A stretch of 64,000 nucleotides of DNA from an uncultured beta proteobacterium. GTDB taxonomy: Bacteria; Pseudomonadota; Gammaproteobacteria; Burkholderiales; Burkholderiaceae. The position numbers and the translations under genes were made by a program. The DNA is taken from positions 124,001 to 188,000 of the forward strand of contig CAIQUZ010000114.1 of assembly GCA_903875135.1 (NCBI GenBank), read 5' to 3'. The notes under the pieces were generated by a model. That model ran no database searches, was not told the origin of the DNA, and saw only the letters and a program-made list of their open reading frames with translations. Of this stretch, positions 1-9,368 are shown in pieces (the stretch's first letter is position 1; each line of letters begins with the position of its first letter).

Positions 1-242
1 ACGCAATGCGTATGGTAAATCATATCCTCAATGAGAACGGGGAGGGTGGTTGTATGGCCTTGAATCACATTGCCAAGAGAGTCACCCACCAAAATAATAT
101 CAATGCCAATTTGATCAAATAAAGTAGCAAAACTTGCATCATATGCTGTCAGGCTCGTTATTTTTTCGCGAGCTTGGTACATCTTATTTAATGAACTGAT
201 GGTAAGTGCTGGGATTGATTCATTGGTATCGATGTATGCCAT
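1..242 (-). CDS. panB: 3-methyl-2-oxobutanoate hydroxymethyltransferase, N-terminal part
   Basis: First step of pantothenate synthesis: transfers a hydroxymethyl group from methylene-tetrahydrofolate to 2-oxoisovalerate to give ketopantoate; cytoplasmic. Only the first 80 or so residues lie in the window; the rest runs off the left edge. I translated this stretch by eye: the protein begins MAYIDTNESIP and carries the PanB signatures LTAYDASFA (about residues 32-40) and VGDSLGNVIQGH (about 53-64), which include the metal-binding Asp and active-site region. The ATG is at 240-242, 45 bases downstream of folK on the same strand, so the two are probably cotranscribed; both are linked to folate chemistry. 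Identification is firm; completeness cannot be judged. Confidence 0.9.
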   Translation of the reverse strand, partial: MAYIDTNESIPALTISSLNKMYQAREKITSLTAYDASFATLFDQIGIDIILVGDSLGNVIQGHTTTLPVLIEDMIYHTHC

Positions 243-287
243 ATAACTACCTTTATGCTAAAACATCAATATAACGAATTTTTTTGA

Positions 288-806
288 TTAATGGGTATTA
301 TTTGATTCGCCACCCTTTGGGCATTGTTGCATTTGCAATTTTTCAATTTTTTGCCAAGATAAGTCAGGGAGACGATTTTTCAGCTTTCCGAAAAGCGGTA
401 ACTCGATTTCAGGCTCAATTTCCAAAAGTGGCAAGAGAACAAACATACGCTCAGTGATTCTGGGATGAGGAATCGTTAGTTCGGGATCGGTATATGAGAG
501 ATTTTCATAGGTGAGTAAATCGATGTCTAATGTCCGAGGAGCTCTTGCAAAAGGACGTTCTCTACCAAAATGAAGCTCAACAGATTGACAGGCATGCAGC
601 AATGGAATTGGCTCTAAGGAAGTGGTAATGGCGATAACATTATTGATATAGTCATTTCCAGGGGCATCGACGGGACTACTGATGTAAAAGCAGCTTCTTG
701 CATTAATTTGAATGGATGGTATCTGTGCAAGACAAATAACTGCATCTGTCAAAATTTGTCGTGAATCTCCAACGTTGCCGCCTAAACCAATATATGCTTT
801 TGCCAT
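288..806 (-). CDS. folK: 2-amino-4-hydroxy-6-hydroxymethyldihydropteridine pyrophosphokinase
   Basis: Transfers pyrophosphate from ATP to 6-hydroxymethyl-7,8-dihydropterin in folate synthesis. The 172-residue protein opens with GLGGNVGDS (7-15), the pterin-binding start of HPPK, and has RTLDIDLL at 91-98 with the two metal-coordinating Asp residues of the family. Length is normal for a stand-alone HPPK. It lies between pcnB (48 bases upstream) and panB (45 bases downstream) on the same strand, a common folK-panB pairing in betaproteobacteria, and is likely read as part of the longer minus-strand unit that begins near 4.7 kb. Confidence 0.96.
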   Translation of the reverse strand: MAKAYIGLGGNVGDSRQILTDAVICLAQIPSIQINARSCFYISSPVDAPGNDYINNVIAITTSLEPIPLLHACQSVELHFGRERPFARAPRTLDIDLLTYENLSYTDPELTIPHPRITERMFVLLPLLEIEPEIELPLFGKLKNRLPDLSWQKIEKLQMQQCPKGGESNNTH

Positions 807-854
807 AAAAAATACCCTTTAAGTTGGCATGGATATAGATACTTTAATCAAATT

Positions 855-2267
855 TCACAAACCTTGCTGAGAGTCATCTGGAAAATTGGTCAGTGCTTGT
901 TGTTTAGGGCTTCTGCGTCTTCTTCGTCTCGACTTGCCAGGGGTACTTGATGGATTTAGTAGGGATTCTTCCTTGGCATCGAGTATTAATTGCTCTCTTT
1001 CTTGCGCACTAGCTGTTTGAAATTTATCCCACCACTCTGTCAATGATGAGGGTAACTCATCCGCCATGCTTCTCAAACATAAAAAATCATAACCAGCTCT
1101 AAAGCGCGGGGACTCTAGTAAGCGATAGGGCATCTTACCAATGCGTTTTTCAAAACGCGGTTGCAAGCTCCAAATCTCTCGCATATCTGTTTCAAATCTT
1201 CTTTGAATAGCAAAAACCTCACGTTGATTGGCAAGAACTTGATCAATAGCATCGTGCAGAGAAGGTATCTGAGGTTTACCTGTGCTCATTTCATTTTGCC
1301 ACCCTAGATATACTTCATGCCACAACAAGGTGGCAAATAAAAATCCAGGTGAAATAGGTTTACCCAATTGGACACGTTCATCGGTTCGATCAAGGGCTAT
1401 TTTTGCAAAACTATCCTCATTGGCTTGTTGCATAATCGCATCGATCATTGGTAGAAGACCTTGACCTAGACCGACGTGACGTAATGCTTCTAGCGAGGCC
1501 CAAGCATGTCCGGACATGAGTAATTTTAAAATTTCATCGAACAACCGCGCACTGGGCACATCATGAATTAATGGAGCCAACTCTGCAATCGGCGTCAGAG
1601 TCAGCGTTTCAATACTGAAGCCTGTTTTAGCGGCAAACCTAACTGCCCGTAACATTCGAATCGGATCCTCACGATAACGCTGTGTTGGCTGACCAATCAT
1701 ACGAATTAAATGCTCTTTAATGTCTTTCATCCCGCCATGGTAGTCAAGGACGAATTGAGTAGCCGGATTGTAGTACATTGCATTGATGGTGAAGTCCCGT
1801 CGCGCGGCATCCTCTGATTGGCTGCCCCAAATATTATCACTAAGAATACGACCGCTTTCATTGATGTGCTCACTCTCGTTATTGAGCATCGCTCGAAAAG
1901 TTGAGACTTCAATAATTTCTGGCTTATTTCCACCATAGAAGGTGACGTGAACAATTTGAAAACGCCGACCAATGAGACGGGATTTTTTAAACAAGGATTG
2001 AACCTGTTCTGGCGTAGCATTGGTCGCGACATCAAAATCTTTAGGAACAATGCCTAAAATTAAATCACGTACAGCGCCACCCACAATGAATGCCTCATAG
2101 CCGCCTGCTTGAAGGGTATGCGTTACCTTAATAGCATTTTTAGAAATATGATCTTGATTAATTTGATGATGCTTGAATGGTACTTCTTGAGGTATTTTTT
2201 TTCGTGAAGTCGAAGATGGAGCCGCCACTTTTTTACCAAGAATGCGTCGTATAAATTGATCTATCAT
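855..2267 (-). CDS. pcnB: poly(A) polymerase I
   Basis: Adds 3' poly(A) tails to RNA and so promotes RNA decay. The 470-residue protein has the class II nucleotidyltransferase core: VGGAVRDL at about 62-69 and KDFDVAT at about 76-82 with the catalytic Asp pair, then RRDFTINAM and the EDPIRMLRAVRFAAK RNA-binding signature. The C-terminus is basic (SRRRRRRS), as in proteobacterial PcnB rather than the CCA-adding enzyme. The start was set at the ATG at 2267, which overlaps the stop of the upstream HAD gene as ATGA; an in-frame ATG at 2291 would add eight residues but lies inside that gene. Translational coupling with the HAD gene is likely. Confidence 0.93.
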   Translation of the reverse strand: MIDQFIRRILGKKVAAPSSTSRKKIPQEVPFKHHQINQDHISKNAIKVTHTLQAGGYEAFIVGGAVRDLILGIVPKDFDVATNATPEQVQSLFKKSRLIGRRFQIVHVTFYGGNKPEIIEVSTFRAMLNNESEHINESGRILSDNIWGSQSEDAARRDFTINAMYYNPATQFVLDYHGGMKDIKEHLIRMIGQPTQRYREDPIRMLRAVRFAAKTGFSIETLTLTPIAELAPLIHDVPSARLFDEILKLLMSGHAWASLEALRHVGLGQGLLPMIDAIMQQANEDSFAKIALDRTDERVQLGKPISPGFLFATLLWHEVYLGWQNEMSTGKPQIPSLHDAIDQVLANQREVFAIQRRFETDMREIWSLQPRFEKRIGKMPYRLLESPRFRAGYDFLCLRSMADELPSSLTEWWDKFQTASAQEREQLILDAKEESLLNPSSTPGKSRRRRRRSPKQQALTNFPDDSQQGL

Positions 2268-2947
2268 GCAAATAAATGGATAATTTTCCATGACCTATCG
2301 ATGGCAATCGATTGCAATCGATGATCCGGATTTGTGGCGATAGGTTCTTTCACTTTTTCTAAAAGTGGTAAATCATTTAAAGAATCAGAATAAAAAATAC
2401 TATTTGCAACAAGATCAAAACTCAGATCTTGTTTTTTGAGCCATGATTCAACATGGGTAACTTTACCAAATTGAAAGTTTGGCAAGCCTTCTACCTTTCC
2501 TGTAAATTCACCTTGAGGATTCATTTGTGGCTCTGTAGCAATTAAATGGTCTATTCCAAGGCGCTTTGCTATTGGTTTAGTGACAAAGCTATTGGTTGCG
2601 GTGACAACACAGCACAAATGGTTTTGTTGTTGATGGAACTGAACCAGATGAATCGCTTCGGAACGAATTTGAGGCTCAATTTTTACGCGCATAAATTCAT
2701 CATGCCATACTTCCAGTTGTTTTCTTGAATGGCTTGCTAAAGGCCTCAATGCGAAGTCCAAAAACTCATCAATATTGAGTGTCCCAGCTTTATAGGCCTC
2801 ATAAAAGTAATCATTTGCCTTTTTATACTCAAGCGCATCAACGATTCCTTTTTCAACTAAAAAATTACCCCATTCATGATCACTATCGATGGGTAACAAA
2901 GTATGGTCTAAATCAAATAAGGCGAGGACTGTAGAGGAGCTGGGCAT
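2264..2947 (-). CDS. HAD-superfamily subfamily IB hydrolase
   Basis: Predicted phosphatase of the SerB-like HAD-IB group; substrate unknown. The 227-residue protein has motif I as LFDLDHTLLP at about 10-19 (nucleophile and acid Asp at 12 and 14), motif II around CVVTATNSFV, and motif III/IV near FYSDSLNDLPLL, where two Asp residues bind magnesium. It sits between hda (3-base gap) and pcnB (4-base overlap), an arrangement I recall from other Burkholderiales. The sequence alone does not separate a phosphoserine-type from another phosphomonoester substrate. Confidence 0.88.
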   Translation of the reverse strand: MPSSSTVLALFDLDHTLLPIDSDHEWGNFLVEKGIVDALEYKKANDYFYEAYKAGTLNIDEFLDFALRPLASHSRKQLEVWHDEFMRVKIEPQIRSEAIHLVQFHQQQNHLCCVVTATNSFVTKPIAKRLGIDHLIATEPQMNPQGEFTGKVEGLPNFQFGKVTHVESWLKKQDLSFDLVANSIFYSDSLNDLPLLEKVKEPIATNPDHRLQSIAIDRSWKIIHLFA

Positions 2948-2950
2948 TGC

Positions 2951-3700
2951 TTAAATTTTGTTTTTTAGAAGATCTTTTACCAAAGCGAGAGTAATCGATT
3001 TTTTAGTTTGTAAAGAATAGTGATCGAGAGCCTCTATTAAACTGATCAAACTTGGTAGATCTCGATGAAAATTCTCAATCAACCAAGGCGCAATGTCTGC
3101 CGGTAAAGTAATTCCTCTAGCGACAGAAACATCGTTAATCGCTTTAACCTTCTCATCATCATTAAGGGTGTGTAACCCAAAGTTAATTCCTGAAGAAAGT
3201 CGTGAGGAAATATCACTTCGCAAAGAAAGACCGCTAACAGATTGTGATCCAGTGGTAATGATGAGAATATCTTCATCTTCCTTTGCCTCAATCAGTAAGC
3301 GGAAGAAGGATTTTTGTTCATTTTCTTTTAAATGATCTACATTATCAATGAGGTAGACTTTGTGCACCAACATGTTCCCATAATCTAGATAACTCCATAG
3401 ACTACTGCCTGGCTCAAGGTAGCATGTACTTACTTCATTCTCTTGGGCGCATTGAGACAAGGCTTTGAGTAAATGTGTTTTACCGGACCCAGTGGGTCCC
3501 CATATATAAATAATCTCTAATTCTGGATTTGTATTGGTCGGGTTTTCCCAATAATGTACTAAGGTATTTAAAAGCTCCATGAGCTGTAAATTCGTCTTTT
3601 TATCCTTTTTGGACAGAACAAAATTACTTAAACTTGGTGCTGGCGATACCAGAATATCTAGGGTAAATTGTTGAGGTTTTTTACTGGTCATACCGATCAT
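2951..3700 (-). CDS. hda: DnaA-related regulatory inactivator Hda
   Basis: AAA+ ATPase that, with the DNA-loaded sliding clamp, stimulates hydrolysis of ATP on DnaA and so blocks re-initiation of replication. The 249-residue protein has Walker A GPTGSGKTH at 68-76, Walker B as VYLIDNVDHL and a DnaA-like sensor region (SSRLSSGINF), but no C-terminal DNA-binding domain, which is the Hda architecture. The N-terminal QFTLDI stretch resembles the clamp-binding motif. The ATG at 3700 overlaps the stop of the upstream permease gene as ATGA; a second ATG three codons in is possible. Coupled to the HAD and pcnB genes downstream. Confidence 0.9.
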   Translation of the reverse strand: MIGMTSKKPQQFTLDILVSPAPSLSNFVLSKKDKKTNLQLMELLNTLVHYWENPTNTNPELEIIYIWGPTGSGKTHLLKALSQCAQENEVSTCYLEPGSSLWSYLDYGNMLVHKVYLIDNVDHLKENEQKSFFRLLIEAKEDEDILIITTGSQSVSGLSLRSDISSRLSSGINFGLHTLNDDEKVKAINDVSVARGITLPADIAPWLIENFHRDLPSLISLIEALDHYSLQTKKSITLALVKDLLKNKI

Positions 3701-4713
3701 GAATTTGAATTAAACCATTCACTGGAAAGAAAACGGCCTTTTAAATGCTTTATTGCTACTAAACAAATGGCTGACATTGGGAATGCCAAAAGAATCCCAA
3801 AAAAACCAAACATTTGACCAAAAACCATTAAAGCGAATAATACCGCCACTGGATGCAAACCAATACGTTCTCCAACTAATTGCGGTGTGAGGAAAAACCC
3901 CTCTAGAAATTGCCCCACTCCGTAAAGAACTAAAACTGCAATGAGGGCATTACCTGGCCCAAATTGAAGCAGGGTAGCCAGTAAAGACAGTGTGAAGCTC
4001 AATAAAAAACCAACATAAGGGATAAATGCGACTAATCCGGTAAAAACACCCAATGGTATCGCGCTTTGCACACCAATCAAACTAAGACCAATACTGTAGA
4101 AGCAAGCTAAGACTAACATTAAAAGAATTTGACCGCGTAAATACTGGGAGAGTAACACATCGACTTCTTTTATTAGGGTAAATGCAGTTTGTTTAAAGCG
4201 CACCGGTATTAGAGAGCTAACCATTCTTAAAAATGCGTCCCATTCTAATAGTAAGTAGAACAAAACAAATAGCACCATGACGGTATTGGCAAAAAATCCA
4301 AGCACAGATCCAGAGGATTTTAGAACGGTGCCCAAGGATTTAGTGACCAGCGTATTAGCGTTATCCGACAACTGAGATGTAATTGCGCTTTGAGCATGTT
4401 CACGAATCATATTCCAATCGAGAGCGATATTAAAGCTTGCTAACACGGGCTCAAGCCATTCTTGGGTGGCTTTTAACCAAATTGGAAATTGTGTTTTTAT
4501 GAGTGGCACTTCGTGATTGATTAGATTCAATAGCAACATGAAGATAATGAGGCTTGCCAGTACCCCAATCAATAAAGAGATCAATGCTGCTATGGCATGT
4601 GGGATGCCTGCCTTTAGTAATCTTTTAGTTAAGGGCTCTAAAATATAGGCAAAAATAAAAGCCGCCAAAAATGGCATCATTATTTCCATAAAGCTTGATA
4701 TAAAATCTGTCAT
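3697..4713 (-). CDS. AI-2E family transporter / PerM-type permease
   Basis: Integral inner-membrane protein of 338 residues with about eight hydrophobic segments and the conserved C-terminal region of the family ([29 protein letters not shown]). Family members have been linked to autoinducer-2 export and to Na+/H+ exchange, but the substrate cannot be inferred here. It is the first gene of the minus-strand unit, 53 bases from the divergent purM, and overlaps hda by 4 bases. The pairing of this permease, purM and hda is common in betaproteobacteria. Confidence 0.85.
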   Translation of the reverse strand: MTDFISSFMEIMMPFLAAFIFAYILEPLTKRLLKAGIPHAIAALISLLIGVLASLIIFMLLLNLINHEVPLIKTQFPIWLKATQEWLEPVLASFNIALDWNMIREHAQSAITSQLSDNANTLVTKSLGTVLKSSGSVLGFFANTVMVLFVLFYLLLEWDAFLRMVSSLIPVRFKQTAFTLIKEVDVLLSQYLRGQILLMLVLACFYSIGLSLIGVQSAIPLGVFTGLVAFIPYVGFLLSFTLSLLATLLQFGPGNALIAVLVLYGVGQFLEGFFLTPQLVGERIGLHPVAVLFALMVFGQMFGFFGILLAFPMSAICLVAIKHLKGRFLSSEWFNSNS

Positions 4714-4766
4714 TACTTACCCTATTAATTAGTTTCATCTCATTCTACCGATTCCATAGGAATAAT

Positions 4767-5843
4767 ATGTCAAATCCGACAAATAACGATTTAAATTCTT
4801 CCAATCATAACAACTCAAAGGGTTTGTCGTATAAAGATGCCGGCGTGGATATGGAGGCAGGTGATGCTTTAGTTGAAAGAATCAAGCCTTTAGCTAAAAA
4901 GACGATGCGAGAAGGTGTTTTAGCGGGAATCGGAGGTTTTGGCGCCTTATTTGAGGTTCCAAAACGCTATAAAGAGCCTGTTTTAGTCTCAGGTACTGAT
5001 GGGGTAGGGACAAAATTAAAGCTTGCCTTTGAATGGCAGGTGCATGACACGGTTGGCCAAGACCTGGTGGCGATGAGTGTGAATGACATATTGGTTCAGG
5101 GGGCCGAGTCACTATTTTTCTTAGATTACTTTGCTTGTGGGCGATTAAATGTGGAGGTTGCTGCCACTGTAGTTGGGGGAATTGCCAAAGGATGTGAAAT
5201 TGCAGGATGTGCACTAATTGGTGGTGAAACTGCAGAAATGCCGAGTATGTACCCCGATGGTGAATATGATTTAGCAGGATTTGCCGTTGGTGTCGTAGAA
5301 AAATCGAAGATTATTACAGGTAAAAGTATTGTTCCCGGAGATATTGTGATTGGTTTGGCGTCAAGCGGGGCTCATTCAAATGGCTATTCACTGATTAGAA
5401 AAATCATTGAACGCAGTGGCGTCAGTTCTGACTTTGAATTGGCAGGAAAGTCTTTAAAAGAGGTTGTGATGACACCGACACAGATTTATGTCAAACCCGT
5501 TTTAGAGTTGCTTCAGGAAGTAACCATTAAAGGCATGGCGCACATCACGGGTGGTGGTTTGGTGGAAAATATCCCACGGGTTCTACCGGAAAACGTGCAA
5601 GCGGTGTTACATCGTGAAACTTGGAAGTTGCCCATACTATTTCAATGGTTAGCTCATGAGGGCGGGGTAGCTGATCAAGAAATGCATCGGGTTTTTAATT
5701 GCGGCATTGGATTGGTCGTTATCTTATCAAGTCAAGATGCTTCAAAGGCGATTGATTTCTTAAACCATAAGGGGATGGCTTCATATCAAATTGGTGAAAT
5801 CGTTGATCGGCCTCAAGGGGCGCATCAAACAATCGTTATTTAA
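4767..5843 (+). CDS. purM: phosphoribosylformylglycinamidine cyclo-ligase
   Basis: ATP-dependent closure of the imidazole ring to give aminoimidazole ribonucleotide in purine synthesis. The 358-residue protein carries [10 protein letters not shown] (76-85), [18 protein letters not shown] and [11 protein letters not shown], all characteristic of AIR synthetase. An AGGAATAAT stretch just upstream supports the ATG at 4767. It is slightly longer than E. coli PurM (345) because of an Asn/Ser-rich N-terminal tail of about 18 residues. Its 3' end overlaps the end of convergent miaA by 8 bases, with no terminator hairpin visible. Confidence 0.97.
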   Translation: MSNPTNNDLNSSNHNNSKGLSYKDAGVDMEAGDALVERIKPLAKKTMREGVLAGIGGFGALFEVPKRYKEPVLVSGTDGVGTKLKLAFEWQVHDTVGQDLVAMSVNDILVQGAESLFFLDYFACGRLNVEVAATVVGGIAKGCEIAGCALIGGETAEMPSMYPDGEYDLAGFAVGVVEKSKIITGKSIVPGDIVIGLASSGAHSNGYSLIRKIIERSGVSSDFELAGKSLKEVVMTPTQIYVKPVLELLQEVTIKGMAHITGGGLVENIPRVLPENVQAVLHRETWKLPILFQWLAHEGGVADQEMHRVFNCGIGLVVILSSQDASKAIDFLNHKGMASYQIGEIVDRPQGAHQTIVI

Positions 5844-6822
5844 ACCTTGCTTCAATATGTTGTAAGCACAGGTCAATGGCTTGCTGAACAGATTGTTGGT
5901 TACTGGGGTCAACAATCTCTCGACTGGGCATTGCTCTTAACCAAGTGAGTTGCCTTTTTCCAAGCTGGCGACTCGCGGCAAGACCTGCTTGGATAAATTC
6001 ATCTTCCGTGATATCGCCGGCTAAATACGAAATGGCTTGACGATATCCGACAGCACGCATTGACGGTAGGCTTTCATTGATATCTTCTTGCTTAAGAAGA
6101 TGCTCCACTTCTGCCAAGAACCCCTTTTTTAACATAGCGTAAAAACGCTCTTCAATACGTTGATGTAACCAACTTCTGGCGGTGGGCTCTAGGGAAATCA
6201 ATCGGTGTTGAAACGTTGCATCGTCACGAGAAGTTGAATAGGGATCTTTTTCTAAAAAAGATGACATTGTTTGACCTGTCATGGCATGAACTTCCAAGGC
6301 TCGAGAAATACGCTGGGTATCACCCGCCGGAAGTCGAGATGCAGTTTCAGGATCAATATTTTGTAATTGTTGGTACATAGCATCCCAACCAACTTGGCGG
6401 GCTTCTAGCGCAATTTTATTACGTACTTCCGGGGTTGATGCGGGCAAATCAGTCAGCCCCTGCATGAGGGCTCGCCAGTAAAGCATGGTTCCTCCCACAA
6501 TGACCGGATAATGACCCCTTTGTTGAATTTCTTTTACCCAAATAACAACGTCTTTGGCAAACTGTGCCGCAGAGTAGCTTTGCCATGGATCGCGAATATC
6601 AATACCGTGATGTTGAACCTGCGTTTGTTCAAGAGCGCTTGGTTTAGCCGTTCCAATATTCATGCCACGATAGACTAAGGCTGAATCCATACTAATTAAT
6701 TCAATCGTATGGCCTTTCTGATGAGCCCTATTCGCCAGTTCAACAGATAATGAACTTTTACCACTAGCAGTTGGTCCAACAAGAGCCAGAATATTTTCTA
6801 AAGGATGTTCAGAAAATGACAT
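5836..6822 (-). CDS. miaA: tRNA dimethylallyltransferase
   Basis: Transfers the dimethylallyl group to A37 of tRNAs reading UNN codons. The 328-residue protein has the P-loop GPTASGKS (16-23), the [19 protein letters not shown] substrate-binding region, [11 protein letters not shown] and MRAVGYRQ, all MiaA hallmarks. It lies 10 bases downstream of mutL on the same strand, the classical mutL-miaA arrangement, so cotranscription is likely. The 3' end overlaps purM. Confidence 0.97.
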   Translation of the reverse strand: MSFSEHPLENILALVGPTASGKSSLSVELANRAHQKGHTIELISMDSALVYRGMNIGTAKPSALEQTQVQHHGIDIRDPWQSYSAAQFAKDVVIWVKEIQQRGHYPVIVGGTMLYWRALMQGLTDLPASTPEVRNKIALEARQVGWDAMYQQLQNIDPETASRLPAGDTQRISRALEVHAMTGQTMSSFLEKDPYSTSRDDATFQHRLISLEPTARSWLHQRIEERFYAMLKKGFLAEVEHLLKQEDINESLPSMRAVGYRQAISYLAGDITEDEFIQAGLAASRQLGKRQLTWLRAMPSREIVDPSNQQSVQQAIDLCLQHIEARFK

Positions 6823-6832
6823 GGTTAGAGAA

Positions 6833-8641
6833 TTAACGACCTCTTAAAAATAGTTTATCTAAGTCTTGGACCCTCAGCTGTACCCAGGTTGGGCGCCCAT
6901 GATTGCACTGATCAGCGCGATCAGTCATTTCCATTTGGCGAAGTAACGCATTCATTTCGGGAACCGTTAACAGCCGATGCGCTCGCACCGCCGCATGGCA
7001 AGCTTTTGAGGCCAACCGCTCATGTTTGGCAGCATCCAACATTTGCGTTGAACCTATTTCGTCAAGGTCACTGATGAGAGAACGTACTAAAGGAATAGGA
7101 TCAGCCTTACTTAATAATGCTGGAAGAGAACGAATGCCCAATTGTTCTGGACCCATCGTCGAAATATCAAAACCTAGCTCATTTAATAACGCTTGATTTT
7201 CTGTCACGAGCGAAACTTCTAGTCGACTGGCATTCATCACAACAGGTACAAGAAGTGATTGGACCGCAATTTGACTACCTAAGTGATCTTTTAGTTGCTC
7301 ATACAGAACTCTCTCATGGGCTGCGTGCATATCAACGAGAACGAGGCCTTGGTGATTTTGCGCCAAGATATAGATCCCAGCTAGTTGGGCAATAGCATAG
7401 CCTAAGGGATAGTCCACCGACTCTTTTAGATTCGAAATGGAGGCATTTTGACTGGTTGAAATAGAGGGGGTACTAGCCAGTAATTGGTCCATTGAGGATT
7501 TAATCGATTGATTGACTGGAAGGTTAAGCCGCAGGCTTTGTCCGAAAGATGTACCGGTAAAGTTGCTAACAGGATTTGGTATCAACGGTGTTGAGGTGAA
7601 TGATGTAGCGGTCGACACTGGTTCAACTGCATCATGATTCTCTAGATTGGATTGACCAGCACCATGGGCCAAACGATCTTTGATTGAGTGATAAACAAAT
7701 TGATGCACTGCGCGACTATCCCTAAATCTAACTTCAATCTTAGCAGGATGAACATTCACATCGACCAACTCTGGATCAATCGTCAAATTTAAAAGTATGA
7801 TGGGTTGACGGTCACCATGAAGCACATCTTGATAAGCGCTCTTGATCGCATGATGGATCAGTTTATCTTTGACAAATCGATGATTGACAAAAATATATTG
7901 CTGATCGGATCTGGCTCTGCTTGCGGTAGGAGCACCGATGAATCCGTCTAACTTGATGAGGTCTGTTCCCATTTGCAATGGTAGTTTTGCCGCATGGAAT
8001 TCAGCGCCGAGAATATCGTCCGCACGAAGATCTAATGATCCTCCAAGCCAACGATGAATGGGTTTGCCATTATGCCAAACCGAAAAAGTGATTTGTGGGT
8101 TGGCTAAAGCACAACGTTTAATAGCCTCGATACAGTGTCCAAATTCGGTACTTGCTGATTTTAAAAATTTGCGTCTTGCTGGTGTATTAAAAAATATATC
8201 TTGTACATCAATACGCGTCCCAAAATCTCCTGCCGATGGTTTTATATCGAAAGCAGTATTGTCAATCACATAGGCATGATCATCATTAGCTGTTCTCGTG
8301 GTTAAAGAGACTTTAGCGACGGATGCGATAGAAGCCAGTGCCTCTCCACGAAACCCCATCGTCATGACTGACTCAAGGTCTTCTAGACTATAAATTTTGC
8401 TCGTTGCATGGCGTGTCAGGGCCAGCATCAGCTCTTTTTGCTCAATCCCCAGACCATCATCGGTAATGACGATTCTCGCTGTACCACCCTCTTCGAGTCG
8501 GACATCAATTGCAGAGGATTTGGCATCGACGGCATTTTCTAGAAGTTCCTTAACGACTGCGCTAGGGCGTTCAATGACTTCACCAGCAGCAATTTGGCTA
8601 ATGAGTTGATCGGGAAGGGTTCGAATAGGGTTTCTCGTCAT
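6833..8641 (-). CDS. mutL: DNA mismatch repair protein MutL, endonuclease type
   Basis: Matchmaker of mismatch repair. The 602-residue protein has the GHKL ATPase motifs KELLENAVDA (31-40, with the catalytic Glu and Mg-binding Asn), DDGLGI and GFRGEAL (about 94-100), followed by a Ser/Thr/Asn-rich linker and a C-terminal dimerisation domain. That domain holds DMHAAHERVLYE at 437-448, which fits the metal-binding endonuclease motif (D-x-H-A-x2-E-x4-E), plus ACHAAVRAH and CNHGRPTW near the end. This agrees with nicking MutL proteins of bacteria that lack MutH. Start ATG at 8641. miaA follows after 10 bases. Confidence 0.97.
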   Translation of the reverse strand: MTRNPIRTLPDQLISQIAAGEVIERPSAVVKELLENAVDAKSSAIDVRLEEGGTARIVITDDGLGIEQKELMLALTRHATSKIYSLEDLESVMTMGFRGEALASIASVAKVSLTTRTANDDHAYVIDNTAFDIKPSAGDFGTRIDVQDIFFNTPARRKFLKSASTEFGHCIEAIKRCALANPQITFSVWHNGKPIHRWLGGSLDLRADDILGAEFHAAKLPLQMGTDLIKLDGFIGAPTASRARSDQQYIFVNHRFVKDKLIHHAIKSAYQDVLHGDRQPIILLNLTIDPELVDVNVHPAKIEVRFRDSRAVHQFVYHSIKDRLAHGAGQSNLENHDAVEPVSTATSFTSTPLIPNPVSNFTGTSFGQSLRLNLPVNQSIKSSMDQLLASTPSISTSQNASISNLKESVDYPLGYAIAQLAGIYILAQNHQGLVLVDMHAAHERVLYEQLKDHLGSQIAVQSLLVPVVMNASRLEVSLVTENQALLNELGFDISTMGPEQLGIRSLPALLSKADPIPLVRSLISDLDEIGSTQMLDAAKHERLASKACHAAVRAHRLLTVPEMNALLRQMEMTDRADQCNHGRPTWVQLRVQDLDKLFLRGR

Positions 8642-8689
8642 GAGTTTATTTTCTCATGAGATGGCTGAAGATTGAATGAAACTGTTAAG

Positions 8690-9340
8690 ATGTCGAACGT
8701 GGAACAGTTAATCGCCTTATTTCAGTTTGTGATGCATATTGGGGACCATCTCGCTGAGTATGGCACTTTAGCCTATGTCATTTTGAGTGCGGTGATTTTT
8801 TCTGAGACGGCGTTTGTTATTTTCCCTTTTTTGCCTGGTGATACATTAATTTTCGCAGCGGGGGCTTTTTGCGCGAGTGGTCAGTTGAACATTGCCATCC
8901 TCAATATCGTGATTATTGCATCAGCAATTATTGGTAATACGATGAATTTTTGGATTGGTAAATATTTAGTCGATCGAATTGATATTAAAAAGGCCAAGTG
9001 GATTGATCAGGCCGCTTTAGTAAAAACGCATTTGTTTTTTGAAAAGCATGGGGGTAAAACCATTATTTTAGCTAGGTTTGTCCCTTTAGTGAGGTCATTT
9101 GCACCTTTTGTTGCTGGTGTTTCCCATATGGATCATCACAAGTTCCAAATCTACAACGTGATTGGCGCCATTCTATGGAGCGGCTTACTTTCTGTCTGCG
9201 GCTACTTCTTTGGTAATTTACCTTTTATTCGTGATAACTTAAATATCATTGTTTTAATAGGGGCAAGTGCTGCGATTATTCCCACAATGATTGCAGGATT
9301 TTTACAATTGCTACAGTCGCTGAAAAAAAATAAAACTTAA
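8690..9340 (+). CDS. DedA family membrane protein
   Basis: Inner-membrane protein of the DedA/VTT family, implicated in flipping or recycling of lipid carriers and membrane homeostasis. About 216 residues with hydrophobic segments and the family signatures FPFLPGDTLIFAAG and the G-x-x-x-R region ILARFVPLVRSFAPFVAG. The open frame extends to a TTG at 8672, but the ATG at 8690 gives the usual N-terminus. Divergent from mutL across 48 bases. Function within the family is not resolvable from sequence. Confidence 0.9.
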   Translation: MSNVEQLIALFQFVMHIGDHLAEYGTLAYVILSAVIFSETAFVIFPFLPGDTLIFAAGAFCASGQLNIAILNIVIIASAIIGNTMNFWIGKYLVDRIDIKKAKWIDQAALVKTHLFFEKHGGKTIILARFVPLVRSFAPFVAGVSHMDHHKFQIYNVIGAILWSGLLSVCGYFFGNLPFIRDNLNIIVLIGASAAIIPTMIAGFLQLLQSLKKNKT

Positions 9341-9368
9341 CTTATTTTAGGCGTCATTACAAGATAAA

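Noticed and set aside
8639-8658. Inverted repeat CATGAG ... CTCATG at the mutL start
   Set aside because: Only 6-bp arms with an 8-base loop and one arm is the mutL start codon region; likely chance.
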